From Episyrphus balteatus (Eukaryota; Arthropoda; Insecta; Diptera; Syrphidae), in the NCBI RefSeq assembly GCF_945859705.1, contig NC_079136.1:92069120-92133119 (forward strand): DNA of 64,000 bases, read 5' to 3'. The first letter of the stretch is position 1. Each line of letters opens with the position of its first letter. Of this stretch, positions 47,700 to 58,878 are shown in pieces. The notes below the pieces were generated by a model. It ran no database searches. It saw only the letters and a list, made by a program, of their open reading frames with translations, and was not told the origin of the DNA. The position numbers were made by a program, and so were the translations under genes.

Positions 47700-47918
47700 T
47701 AGCGAGCAAAAAACGAAAGAGGTTTAAAGAGTTTTGAACAAGAACTAAGTTACCAAATTTGGCATATTGAAACTGTTTTATTTTCGTTAAACAGAGTCAA
47801 TTTGTGGAGTATTTTACTGCAAAACCATTATTTGGTCAAAAGTCTACCTAAATATGCGTTTTTAGTAGAGCAATAAAATGCAAAAAAATATTGTTTGCAT
47901 TTTTTTTTTGCTCGCTAC
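47700..47918. repeat. MITE with TAGCGAGCAAAAAA ends
   Basis: The ends TAGCGAGCAAAAAACG and GCATTTTTTTTTTGCTCGCTA are inverted. Non-coding, about 219 bp, in the 4.8-kb intron of the ZMYND8-like gene. Confidence 0.6.
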
Positions 47919-47993
47919 TGTAGGCATATTTTTTATGTTTTTAGCTCTTATTTATTTACCTATTCACTAAATTAAGTATTTTAATACATTTAC

Positions 47994-48690
47994 ACTCAGT
48001 CAGCCATATTTATAAAAGAATCTTAAAGGTTGTTTAATGTTAAACAGCTTCTATATAGCTTTTAAGTACAAAATGTGTGTTTATAAAAAATTTACACATT
48101 TAAGCAACGTTGCTTAACGATTGCCTAATTTAAACGCCATTCACCGCATTTAGAGCTTGCTTAGAGCCATTTTAAGATTGATTTGACCCCATATGAATTA
48201 TTACTAAGATCGGGAGCTCAGTATAATGGTAATAATTTATCTGGGGTGTCGGGTGAAGGCGTCATTTTCGTTTAAAATTGAATTTTAAATTAAAATTAAA
48301 GAATGTTAAAAAATTAAAATGGTTAATACAAATAAAAAAAATCAATGCTCTCTGACTTTGTTCTGTGCATTTTATTAAGGAACCCGACGAAAGCAAAATC
48401 ATCGTCAACGACCTAATGTGTTTTTTTTTTGCAGTCAAGGTTAAGAATTTTTGTTTAAAAAAATACATACCCTCAAGCTGTCAAAAACCACGTTATGTTT
48501 CTTAAATGTATTTTGTATTTTGTACTAGATCATTTTTTGACACAACTATCGATTAGTTAATCATCTATGGAAATTCGATTATAAATACAAATCTAAGCAA
48601 CGTTGCTTAAAGGCGAATTAAATATTTAAGCAATCTTAACTAAACAACCTTTGAGAACCAATTTAAGCAAATCTAATAAATACGACTGAG
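47994..48690. mobile_element. Element with ACTCAGTC ends inserted into an older repeat
   Basis: The left end ACTCAGTCAGCCATATTTAT and the right end ATAAATACGACTGAGT are inverted, followed inward by AAAGGTTGTTTAA and TTAACTAAACAACCTTT. GCAACGTTGCTTAA words recur inside. The flanks (47950-47990 and 48691-48800) join to give the repeat at 30745, which lacks this insertion. Confidence 0.65.
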
Positions 48691-49186
48691 TAGTAAAATT
48701 ATGTTTTTTATTGTTTCTAATATTAAAAGTATTCTAACTATTGTACTGTCTGAGAATATCTTCAAAGAAGATGTAGCGGGTGTGACGTTAGAAAGTCACA
48801 CCCGTTTGTAAATCGTGTTACATAAGTGTGGCACAAAAAAATATACTTTCTTCTACTTTTAATAGTGGAGTAAAAAAAAACGTGTGGATCACTCACATTT
48901 GAAACAAATTTATCGATGGAAAAAATATTTTTAATTAGGGTGTTCAAAAAGGTTTTTTTTTTGCAATGAGATTTATTGCACAGAATGTTTGTGCGTTTTT
49001 TGGTATAGTTATATTTAATTTATATCAAATTATTTGAATAGATTTTGGTTGAATTCCAAGAGGAAATGTAAAATATAGTATTTTACATTAGGTATATTTT
49101 ATAACCCATGTTTTACAAACTTTTTCTGTAGTGAAAATCATTTTTTTTTTATATTAGCTTGTTAAAAAAAAAATGTTGAACCACTA

Positions 49187-49693
49187 TACTGCCCATAATC
49201 TCGTAAAGGCCCTAACTACATTTTTCTTACTTCTGAGTTATAGAGGCAAACACGAAATAAAAAGAAAGGTAGGCCTAAAAACTCCTGGTACAAGCAAATG
49301 CAAAAACACCAGCATTCAGTTGGCCTCAGAAACGGAACAATACAAAACCGGGAGGCTTGCCGCCGATTTCTGAGGTCAACCCGGCGAACCCCACAGGCGG
49401 ATCACTAGTGTGAAGCAGTAACGTGGGAAGGTTATGATCCCCTCGACATCGAGATCATAACAGCGCCGAGAAAAAGGAAGAAGAAGAAGAGGCAAACACT
49501 AAATCTAATATCGCAATTTGCATATAAAAATGAAAAAATCAAAAGTACATTTTGAATTTTCTGACTTATTTGAAGACCTAGGCTTAAAAAAATAAATGAG
49601 AATAAATCAGAGACAATGCCCTAACTCCAAATATGCAAACAAATCAAAATCGAAAATTTTGTGGTAAGGGCCTTTACGAGATTATGGGCAGTA
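49187..49693. mobile_element. TA-flanked (mariner-type) MITE carrying a retroposon
   Basis: The 27-base inverted repeat starting TACTGCCCATAATCTCGTAA is perfect at both ends. TA flanks both sides (49185-49186 and 49694-49695). The related repeat near 14335 reads GAACCACCCTAATGAA across this point, showing the empty site with its TA. After removing the inner retroposon the MITE is about 261 bp. Confidence 0.87.
49254..49487 (+). mobile_element. SINE or 5'-truncated LINE with 12-bp duplication and (AAG)n tail
   Basis: A GC-richer 234-bp insert is flanked by AGAGGCAAACAC (49242-49253 and 49488-49499) and ends in an AAGAAGAAGAAG tail, the hallmarks of target-primed reverse transcription. Landmarks: CCGGGAGGCTTGCCGCCGAT and TATGATCCCCTCGACATCGA. 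No Pol III promoter is clear, so a truncated LINE 3' end is the better guess. The open frame at 49173-49373 spans this junction and is not a gene. Confidence 0.8.
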
Positions 49694-50075
49694 TAATGGC
49701 AATAATTCGTATAAAATAATATCCACATTGATTTTTTTGTTTAAAAACTCCGTAACACCCCCAAAATCTGAATTTAGGGAAAAAAACATTTTTTTTTCAC
49801 CCATTGAAAAAAAATCTATCTTCTTCAAATTTATACCCATTTAAGATTTCTTTACAGTTTTGGATAGAAAACATTTAGACCTTTTAAAAAATGTATAAAA
49901 CATGTGTTTCGGTTAAATCAAATAGAATTTATAAGCTGGCAAAGTTCAAAAACTCCATTTTTTTTTGTTGACATTTACGTAACTTCGACATAAATTCAAA
50001 GAATATGTTTTCAAAACAAAATGCTGTTTTAAAAATGTATTTTAAAATAATATTTATTTCCAAACCGAATGATGT

Positions 50076-51030
50076 ATTTTTTACTTGCGATATAGGTACT
50101 ATATATCAAGTTATGCATTCGTACAAAAAAAAAAAGTTGAGATAACATTTTTCCATGACATTACGATGGTAGACAATGCCAAAAAAGTGGGTCCCGGAAG
50201 TCCGTCTGTCTGTCTGTCTGTCTGTCTGTATAAGGATCTACAGCCTAAACGGATGGACCGATTAATGTCAAACTTGGTATGTAGCGTTATTTGGCGACTC
50301 TCCAGACTGGTTTTTGGAATTAATTTTTTTGGACAAAAAATAACGGTACTTGTCATATACCGATTTTAGTAAAATTGAAATATCTCAAAAACGGCTCCAA
50401 CGATTTTGTTTAAAAAATTCGAGAGTTAGTTTTAAGCTAAGGTCTATTTTCTAATGAAAAAATTTTTTTTTGAAAATCATTATTAACGGTACCTGCCATA
50501 GAACCGTTTTTTTCAAATCCGATTATCTCCGAAAGTGCTTATTCGATTTCAACGAAACTTTTTGTGAGGAAGCATTTATATAATTTGAATATAAACCAAA
50601 AATTAAATTTCCAAAAAAATAATTTTTGGATTTTTAAAAAAATTTTGAAATTTTTTTTTTGCAAAATCAAATTTTCGAAAACGGGACATTGAATTTTTTT
50701 GAAATTTTGTTTTTAAATGTTGATCAGTGATTTCTACAAAATGGCATACCAATTTTATTTTAAAACTTTTTTTCCAAAAAATTATTTATAAAAAATTAGT
50801 TTTTCAAAAAACGGCTCTAACGATTTTGAAAATTTTTTTTCTAAAAATGCACCTTAATATATCAATCAAAACTGCATACTTGTTTTGGAGGGCAATTTAA
50901 TTTCAGATTTTATTTTATTTTTAAAAAAAAACGAATTTTATTTTTTTTTCCAAATTTCTATATAAAAAGTCTTAAAAATTTAAGCAACTTTAACTCTAAG
51001 AGCAAGTTCGTGCGACCCAGTCGTGCATTT
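50076..51030 (+). repeat. (GTCT)n-core repeat, nearly full length
   Basis: Head TTTTTTACTTGCGATATAGG, then CATTACGATGGTAGACAATG, AAAAAAGTGGGTCC, GTCTGTCTGTCTGTCTGTCT at about 50202-50228, then ACGGTAC-containing sequence with AAAACGGCTC blocks, and tail GAGCAAGTTCGTGCGACCCA. The overlapping open frames (50085-50369 +; 50111-50356 -) are produced by the repeat. Confidence 0.8.
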
Positions 51031-51475
51031 TATTTTTTATGAAAATCGGTTGAAAATTGGCTTAGAAAAATTTTTTTACGAAAATGTTATTCTGGCACTT
51101 AGGCATAAAAACATATAGTTTTCATTGTTCGATAAGGAATGAATTGAGGCAGTTTTCTAAAAATCAGTCAATTGTGTATTATAATTCACAGCTTGGACAA
51201 AAATAGTATTAAATTTTTTTCAATGGAAGAAGGTCCAGTTTTTGTTCCTAATTCCAGATTTTGGGGGCGATTAGGAGTTTTTAAACGTTTTGTTTCGTGA
51301 TAGGTCTCTGCCCGCGTAAATTTTAAGTGTAACACAGTGTTATAGAATCCCTCTATTTGTGAAACCCAGTAGGACAGAGGCTGCATTTCACTCAGACAGT
51401 TTTAATGTCATAGCTATGGATTTGCTCATATGATTTTTCGATGAGCTCGTAGATACTAGCGCAACTGTCTAGGGG

Positions 51476-51670
51476 CTATGCTAGTTGTTCGACTGCACGT
51501 GGTCTGTTTAAGGACCTAACATTCCACATGCAGATACGAAATTCACTGTCATCAGTAAATCCGTCGTATCCAAGACTTGACGTCTTTCTATAAGTTAGGG
51601 CCCGAGGGCAGAAGACCCCAATCTGGAGGGCCAGGTCCTTTAATAAATCCAAGAACGGGAGGCCGTTCAA
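51476..51670 (-). pseudogene. Non-LTR retrotransposon endonuclease fragment
   Basis: The minus strand encodes FRICMWNVRSLNRPRAVEQLA, the start of an AP-endonuclease domain of RTE/CR1-like LINEs (usual form TWNVRSL), and ends in a stop soon after. Only this short N-terminal piece is present; the catalytic remainder and reverse transcriptase are absent. Confidence 0.65.
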
Positions 51671-51734
51671 GCTGCTCCTTATTGGCTTTAGATCTCTCGA
51701 AGTATGGGTTACTATAAGGTGTTGACAAAGTAGT

Positions 51735-51962
51735 TCATTTTAACTGGAATTGTAGATAGATAGATAAATTCTTTATTTGTTTTTTATCATTATGAGATTT
51801 TACAATAATTTGTCCTTCGAATAAGGACATGGCATTGACTACCGTCTGCCTGAATTGATCTCTCATTGAAAAAACCAATGGACGCGTATGTCCTCTGAAA
51901 TGCACAATATCTATCCTTTGAACATTTTTCAACCAACCCTCGTACTTGTAATTTATTACCAA
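51735..51962 (-). pseudogene. Probable 3' end of a LINE with (TATC)n tail
   Basis: On the minus strand an open frame (GHTRPLVFSMRDQFRQTVVN, then KSHNDKKQIKN) runs into AATAAAGAATTTATCTATCT, i.e. a tetranucleotide tail typical of some LINE 3' ends. The protein is not assigned. It lies just upstream of exon 6 and is not part of that gene. Confidence 0.45.
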
Positions 51963-52164
51963 AAATCAAGTTAAGCAATTTAAAAAAAGTTGATGTTGAC
52001 TCTCAAACCGTCATTTACTCCTATTTTCATTTTAATCTTAATTTCTTTTGGGTAAAAAAATTAAATTTAAAATTTGTCGACATTCTCGTTTGCCAACGTG
52101 AAAATGTGTAATATTTTATACTTATAAATTATAATATGTTTGATTTATTTTACGCTATTTACAG

Positions 52165-52677
52165 ATAACGGACTTCTTTATCTCGGTTATGCAAGACACC
52201 GTTAGTGATATGGCAAATGCCGAGGTGCTGCCAGCTAAAATTACCGAACTTCAAATGGAATTAGAGACTAAAACTGCCGAATACGAGAAACGTTTGTTCG
52301 AGCTTAAACAAAATACCGATACAATGCTGTGTGAAATGAAGAAAAGTATGGAAGCAGAAAGGGTGCGCATTATTGCCGAAACACGAAAACAATGTGAAAT
52401 CGAGAGAATACACGCTGTAGAGCAAACAAAAAAGAGACAATGGTGTACAAATTGTGGTCGGGAAGCCAATTCTTATTGTTGTTGGAATACAGCCTACTGT
52501 GATGCCAATTGCCAGACTATCGATTGGAACCGACACAAATCCAATTGCTGTCAACTTAATCCACATCTAAATACGAATGAAACACAAGCACCAACAGTTT
52601 TATACTCCACACCGACAGTTTTATCAATTGGTTCGACCGTTACAACGCCAAGCATTCAGACTATCAGTTCAACACCA
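52165..52677 (+). CDS. Zmynd8: ZMYND8-like exon 6: coiled coil and MYND zinc finger
   Basis: Acceptor ATTTACAG ends at 52164, after a 4.8-kb repeat-filled intron. It encodes ITDFFISVMQDTVSDMA, a long helix (ITELQMELETKTAEYEKRL onward) and the MYND finger at residues about 1698-1733: WCTNC, YCCWNTAYC, C, H and C ligands in the usual order. CCWNTAYC is diagnostic of the ZMYND8/11 family. The MYND finger recruits corepressors through PxLxP-type motifs in known members. I end the exon at 52677 (CCA|GTGAGT). If this donor is not used, the frame runs on to a stop at 52927-52929 and the protein ends in KAKKC after 1858 residues. Confidence 0.9.
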
Positions 52678-52745
52678 GTGAGTAGCAAAACTGTCAATAT
52701 CCAATGTCCAACACAAAATTCAATGGCAATTTCATCCAATTCCAG

Positions 52746-53012
52746 GGCTTTATGCCAATCCAGCCAATTCATTTATACCAGACCACATCTTCAATATCAA
52801 CAGCACACTCTCCCCAGACTGCAAATGCGACCCCAACCGCAACGAAGATTGGCGGCAGTCCATATAATGCCAGCACAGCCTGTGCATCAGCCGCCTTTGA
52901 CATATCATATAAAAGCAAAGAAGTGCTAAAGCTTCCGCCCAGCACATATCTAAGACCAATTCACCCAAATATTCGAATGTCAAATGCTCCTGTACAAAGA
53001 TTTCATATACCA
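52746..53012 (+). CDS. Zmynd8: ZMYND8-like exon 7: C-terminal tail
   Basis: A 68-bp intron (52678-52745, GTGAGT...AATTCCAG) shifts the frame to one that stays open for 89 codons: GFMPIQPIHLYQTTSSIST onward to the end of the exon, VQRFHIP. Evidence that this frame is used: the intron has consensus ends and a normal short-intron length, the frame continues across the next intron, and total length stays a multiple of three. The tail is low in complexity (Thr, Ser, Pro, Ala) and has no known domain. Confidence 0.75.
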
Positions 53013-53076
53013 GTAAGTACAATTTGTATTATTTTTTTTTTTTAATATAATAGCTAACTCAATTTCTTCACATTAG

Positions 53077-53295
53077 CTTCCTATCGATACTTCGATGACA
53101 ACTGGAGGGCCACCATTTGCGTTGGTAAATAATTTAGGAAATTGGCAACTCTTTGGGACACCAACAACGTCGAACGTTACTGCGCCCCAAACTTTCCAAA
53201 ATCAGTCTCAATGCTTGGTAACCACGGTAACTGCGAACCTATCGTCGGACAACAGATCTCTGAATTCGCTCACAGTCCGTCAAAACCAAATGTGA
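53077..53295 (+). CDS. Zmynd8: ZMYND8-like terminal exon
   Basis: A 64-bp intron (53013-53076, GTAAGT...CACATTAG) precedes it, phase 0. It encodes LPIDTSMTTGGPPFALVNNL, NWQLFGTPTTSNVTAPQTF and ends LTVRQNQM with TGA at 53293. No domain is recognised. Confidence 0.75.
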   Translation, partial: LPIDTSMTTGGPPFALVNNLGNWQLFGTPTTSNVTAPQTFQNQSQCLVTTVTANLSSDNRSLNSLTVRQNQM

Positions 53296-53299
53296 TAGC

Positions 53300-54745
53300 G
53301 CACTTTACCATGCTCAAGAATAGAATAACGTAATAAACGTGTAAAAATAGTAATTATGAATAATATTCCACGCTCTGTATAAATGGAACTTAAAAAGTAA
53401 TGAACTAATAGTTTTTACATTGAAGCGTAGTGCGATTAGGTTATAAGTTGTACATAAAACAATTACACACTATGCATCCCTCATATGTTTTGATGCAACA
53501 ACTGTGTCGGTTAAAAATTTAAACACATATTTATGTATATATAAAATAATAATAAATTTATAATTTGTTTTGCATTCAAGCATATGGGGTTAATATTTTA
53601 AATTAAAAAAAAAAAAACCACACTAACGATTAGAAAAAAAGATAATTTAATTAAAATTTAAAAAAAAGTGTTGTGAAAAAACACAAAATTATCTTTCTAA
53701 ATTAAGATATTTAATTGATTTTTTTTTCACAACCTGACTGTTATTTTTGCTGTTAAAAAACTGAAAATAAACTCTAGAAACATTTTAATCAATAATATTA
53801 ATAAATATGTATATTAAATTTATATTTAAAAGTAAGAAAACTTGTAATCATTGAATATCTGAATTCAGAAATAATAAAGATTTCGAAAATTAAAAAAAAA
53901 TTACTGATTTTTGTTTTTTTTTATTTATGTTAGGTGGTTATTTTAACATCTAATAACAATGATCGGCAAAAAACCAAAAAAAGTCGGGAGCAAGAACTCT
54001 GTAAGGTGATATTAATAAACTTGAGTGTGCTGAATTCAAAACAGTTTACAGTTTTTTTCCATCACGTCTAGTTTTTGAGCTCTGCTCATCACAATTTTAC
54101 CTATAAAGTCCCAAAAACTAATTTTAAATGAAATGTTTTTTGACATTTGATCTAAAAATATAATTTTTCCGTAATATGTTGCTATTTTTTCAACCGAATC
54201 AGGAGTCGAAAACTGAAATTTACTTCAAATCTGCTTCAAAAACCATAAGTTACCTTAACCACCAAGATTTTGAGATATCATACCTTTCTATACCAAATAT
54301 CTTTTAGAAAAAAATAATTTTGAAAATAAAAATAAACGTATTTAAGACGATAAAACATGGCTTTTGAATATTGCATATATGTAGTTTTGCGAACAAAAAT
54401 TTAACGGTGATGAAATTTAACGCCAAAAGTACCACAAAAACGCGTTTTTGACCTGTTAATATTTAAATATTTCCAAAACTTGACGTGCCAGTGAAATTTT
54501 GACTTCAGATTCGGAATCAGCACACAAAACTCCTATAGAAAAGTATGGTTTGGTTCAAGCTCCATTTTCGCTGCCGACCAGTGTAATAGTTCTTGGCTAA
54601 AGCGTAGTCATTTTTTTAACAACTTTCTGGTGTTATTTTATTGCTATTGAAAATGAGCATACGTATGTACATACATCTGTTCTTATCATACTATTTGCTT
54701 AAAAACTGTTATTTTTTGTTAATTTAACATTAACAATAATAAATA
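53300..54745. other. 3' UTR and intergenic, no gene
   Basis: After the 3' UTR of the ZMYND8-like gene (to about 53.9 kb) comes A/T-rich sequence. The stretch 54030-54120 resembles 26815-26905. No coding signs. Confidence 0.5.
53551..53556 (+). terminator. Candidate polyadenylation signal of the ZMYND8-like gene
   Basis: AATAAA lies 256 bases after the stop. Other copies at 53766-53771 and 53873-53878 are equally good, so alternative 3' ends are possible. Confidence 0.4.
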
Positions 54746-54895
54746 TTTTTACTTGCGATATAAGTACTATAGGACAAGTTTAGGATTCGGAAAAAAAAAA
54801 TCGAATTCGAGATAACAATCAAATATGACATTACGATGGTGGAGAATGCCAAAAAAGTGGGTCCGGCAATTCTGTCTGTCGGTTGGTTGGAACCG
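54746..54895 (+). repeat. (GTCT)n-core repeat, 3'-truncated at the core
   Basis: Head TTTTTACTTGCGATATAAGT, GGACAAGTTTAGGATTCG, CATTACGATGGTGGAGAATG and GTGGGTCCGGCAATTCTGTC, then only a few GTCT units before unrelated sequence begins. Confidence 0.75.
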
Positions 54896-57618
54896 AATGC
54901 TGTTCAAGGATTTCAGTCAAGTATCTTTGGGTACTAAACGTAGGCCTACGAGAGCTCACTAACTCCGTACGTGCAGATTTTACTCCATGAAAATGTATGA
55001 CTCTTCTCTAAAAAGTTTGTGTGTTGACATCGATACCTTCCCGTAAGAATGTATAAAGCGACATTTTTTTCGAAAATGACTTTTTGATGTGGAAATATAC
55101 TACGAGTTAAGCGCCACGTTTTTGTACTATTTTGGTTGTTCTATCAAGTAAACAAATGAAACTAGAGCAGCCCATACATTTCCTCACAGAATAATTTTGT
55201 TTTTTGCGTTTCCTGAACAATTTGAAAAATGTCGCTTAATACATTCTTACGGGAGGTATCGACATACAGACTTCAGCAGATCCTCCCACATATATTCCCC
55301 GCAAACATTTATTCCATACCTTAAATTTAAGATCATTCCTGTCTCATTTGAGAAAATAAGAATGATACTGTGTGACATAAATTAATAATAGGATTTTTCT
55401 GTAAAAAAAAATAAGATGTGCGTTAAATGTGACAGTTGCGACCAGTACGACAGATGCGACAAGTGCGGCAAAGTGCAACAAGTGTCAAAAATTGATTGGA
55501 TGTTGGCATTTTTTTTAGCAAACCGTAAACAATAAATTGTTGCCTTTTAACAGTTATAAAAATGTTCATGTGTGAATTTAATAACGCAAGTGCCTAGTAT
55601 GCAAATCGCGTTAGTTTTTAACTAAAATGTTTGTTCTCTGTTTTTCTTCACTTTTTCCCTGTGCTAACCTTAGAGGATATAATACATGGAGTACTTCTGC
55701 TGTTAGTTCCGTGAAGCTTTTATAGAGGGCTCTAGTTTCTTTAAGTTTTTCGATGAGTGCATGCCTCCATTTTATTTTCATTTGATTGCTGTCATCAACA
55801 AGCGTGTTTATTTACAGCTGCGGAACCGGACTCTCACTGAAAAACGAAGGCAGCGACCCCTATCCATGCATATGGCGTTACAATGTATTAGGTATAGGAA
55901 CGAGCACTCCATATATTATATCCTCTAAGGTGCTAACGTGCGTGATTTTTCGCTGGAGCTGCGCTAAATTCTGAAATTCATGAATAGATTTTAGGTCGGC
56001 TAAATTTTGGAGGGAATTTTATATGGGAGCTAAGATTTAACACGATCTGCATAATAGGCTTATCGATTACATAACACCAATTAGAAATATTTTGTTAAAA
56101 AAAAATAAATAAATAAAAACACAATTGCCTGAAACCTGTAGGTATGTTGCCGCCATTAACAAACAAAATTCCTGAAAAAATTAAGTCTCAAATCACAAAA
56201 AAAAGGACAAACAAAAACAAACAAGAGTTCATAGCCCTCATCTACTAAGGTCAAAATACTCAAAGATGTTTATCCTTTCAATTCAATGTACCTAATGTAA
56301 AATGTATCTTGTTCCTTTCTTTTTTTCACTCTCTCCTAGCCACCAAACCTAAAAGAAATATTCAAAAAAGATAAAAGCGCGGGAAAAAAAACAATCCCCC
56401 CCTTAAAAATGAAATGTATCCAATCTATAGAAATCATATATCGCCCATGTATCTAGCCGAAAAAAAAAACAAATAAAGCAACAGGTTTCATCCTCTGCGT
56501 CTCCATTTCGATCTCCATCCTGCTATAGGTACCTACTGTATTAAAAACACTATCTTCCAGGTCCGAGGGTAGTCTCACGAATCACTTGTGTTGCGCCCCA
56601 AAATCCTATAGAAAAGGTTTCCCATAAATTGGGTACATGTCTAGGATTTCTAATCGCCACACATTTTAAGGTTATTAACCTTACGGACACCTTTTTTTTT
56701 CTATATTTTCCTTTGGATCTCCTGCTTATACTATTAGGTATTGTTTCTTTTTTGTTTTGTTTATTTTTATGTTTTTTTTATCTGTTGGCATCCTAGCAAC
56801 ATATTTTTTTTGGTGTGTTTGCTTTCCGCCAAACAAAACGACCAAAAGGTCGTTGTTCCCTATTTTCGAATTCTACGATCAACAATACAAAAAAAAAAAA
56901 ACTTAGAAAAAGTGAGTTCCTCTATCAGTAGTTGATGATGGATGAAGGGTTCACAACTTACTCATAAAAGTCCATAATGTTCATTTAAAAAAAATTAAAA
57001 AAGAAACAATGATTTGGACTTGTCCATATTAGTTCGCTTTTTCCTTTCATCAAACATTCTTCTTATGAATAGAAATGCGATCATTTTTGCTCAAGGTTTT
57101 ATTGATATGGTTTTTGTGGACAAGGCTATAATAGCAATAAAGTCTTAAATTAATGATTAAATTTTCAATAATCATAGTCTTCGCATAAAACTTAAACTAT
57201 CAATATAAAAAAATTTAACAGGGTGTCCCACAGTCAGCGCCCTAAATAAAAACTATGGATTCCTGAGGTCATTTTAAGTCCAAAAACTTATGAGGTAATT
57301 TTCTCGTTTTCGTCCCGTTTTCGAGTTACAACAGTTATTATGATTTTTGCTTTTTTTTCCCCTAACTGGCTTAATCTTTGCCAAAATACGTCCAATTCGT
57401 AAGATTTCTTACATAGGTAACCAATTAAGAATTTATTACAATTTAAGTTTTCTGCGGACCCCTTGCATATCAATATATTTAAAAAAAAAAAAACAAGTAA
57501 ATGAGTATTCATTTTTTTCGCTTATTATTAAAAAAATTGTTTGAGCAAACAAAGAAAACAGTTGTAGACTTTTAAAAGTCCAATTTTTTATCGAATTTTA
57601 GCCGAATTTCCTTTCCTA
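54896..57618. other. Intergenic, no supported gene
   Basis: Contains a diverged copy of the 38719 hairpin MITE (about 55950-56065: GCTGGAGCTGCGCTAAATTC...) and an inverted pair around AGGATATAATACATGGAGT (55674) and ACTCCATATATTATATCCTC (55905). The open frames at 55197, 55786, 56741 and 57347 show no domain. Confidence 0.45.
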
Positions 57619-57704
57619 GGGAACGGGTCATTATTCTGTATTCCAAAATTCTGTATGACCAAAATTCTGTATCTGAAGAAAAAATTCTGTATGAACATAA
57701 TTCT

Positions 57705-57851
57705 GGGGTCGAATTACGGCATACGTTCCTTAACGAATGGTTGCTAACGAATGGTTGCTATGTGTCCCTATCGTTTTCTAATAATTAAATAGAGACAGAA
57801 ATATTCAAAACGTTAACGTATGATCGTAATCGTGTGCCGTAATTCGACCCC
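57705..57851. repeat. Small MITE in the array of copy B
   Basis: The ends GGGGTCGAATTACGGCA and TGCCGTAATTCGACCCC are perfect 17-base inverted repeats; it interrupts the word AATTCTGTATTCC of the array, so it arrived after the array formed. Confidence 0.82.
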
Positions 57852-58698
57852 TGTATTCCATTATTCTGCTTTTCTATTATTCTGTATTTCAAAATTCTGT
57901 TTTTCAAAATTCTGCAAATCCATTATTCTGCTTTTAAAAATTCTGTAATTCTAAATCTCTACATTAAAACATGTCCCTCAAGTAAGCAGATTTATATCAA
58001 GTGCTCCCCTACTTTTAGAAAAACTTAATGTTCTGCTAACTCGATTTAAAGTTAGCAGAGCAATTACCAGAAAATGCCTTAAACTGTTAGTAAAAAATTC
58101 GGGTTTGGTTTAATATTTAGGTGCCAAACAAAAATTTAAAAAAAAAATTTTTTTTACAAAAATAATTTTTTTTCCGTGAACTTCGAAAAAAAAATTTTTT
58201 TTTTGAAATTATCTTGAATAATTAAGTGCTTTGAGTTAAGTACCCAATTTTCGAAAAAAAATTATTGAAAAAAAAATATTTTCATTTTTCATAAAAATTC
58301 ATGTTCTACTAACTTGAATTTGTTTTTTTTTTTTTTTCAAAAAATTCGACTTTTTCAAAAAAATTGGACATAAATAATTGAATGTTCGACTAATTTAAAT
58401 TAAGCGCTCCATTTTCCGATAAGTTTTCCGAGATTTTCATGTTCTGCTGGCTTAAATTTCATTTTTCTCAAAAAATTCAATTTTTGTCGACAAAATTCGA
58501 ATGGAGTTATTAAGTGCATGACTAATTTCAGTTAAGTACCCTATTTTCCGAAAAATTTTCCGAGATTTTTCATTAAAAAAATATTTAATTTTCCATGTTT
58601 TTTTTTGTAAGTTGTTCTTTCATCGTTATTAAACATAAAACCATCGACACACAATTTATCCTTTCCTTTATTAGGTTTTAATAATTTAATATTTTCCA

Positions 58699-58821
58699 TT
58701 TTTACTTGCGATATAGGTACTATAGGGCAAGTTTAGGATTCGTAAAAAAAATCGAACTCGAGATAACAATTTTACATGACATTACGATGATGGAGAATGC
58801 CAAAAAAGTGGGTCCGGCAAT

Positions 58822-58878
<57 letters not shown>

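Larger units (their letters stand above)
48822..49800. repeat. Second copy of the repeat that hosts the hAT element
   Basis: Shares AATTAGGGTGTTCAAAAA, TTGAATTCCAAGAG and CCCATGTTTTACAAACTTT with 11580-14300, in the same order but without the 2.5-kb hAT insertion. It carries its own insertion, a TA-flanked MITE at 49187-49693. Confidence 0.65.

Noticed and set aside
50085..50369. 94-codon frame starting in the (GTCT)n-core repeat
   Set aside because: Similar frames appear in the copies at 25.08 and 58.71 kb because the repeat sequence is shared; the codons run through the tetranucleotide array and no frame is conserved between copies.
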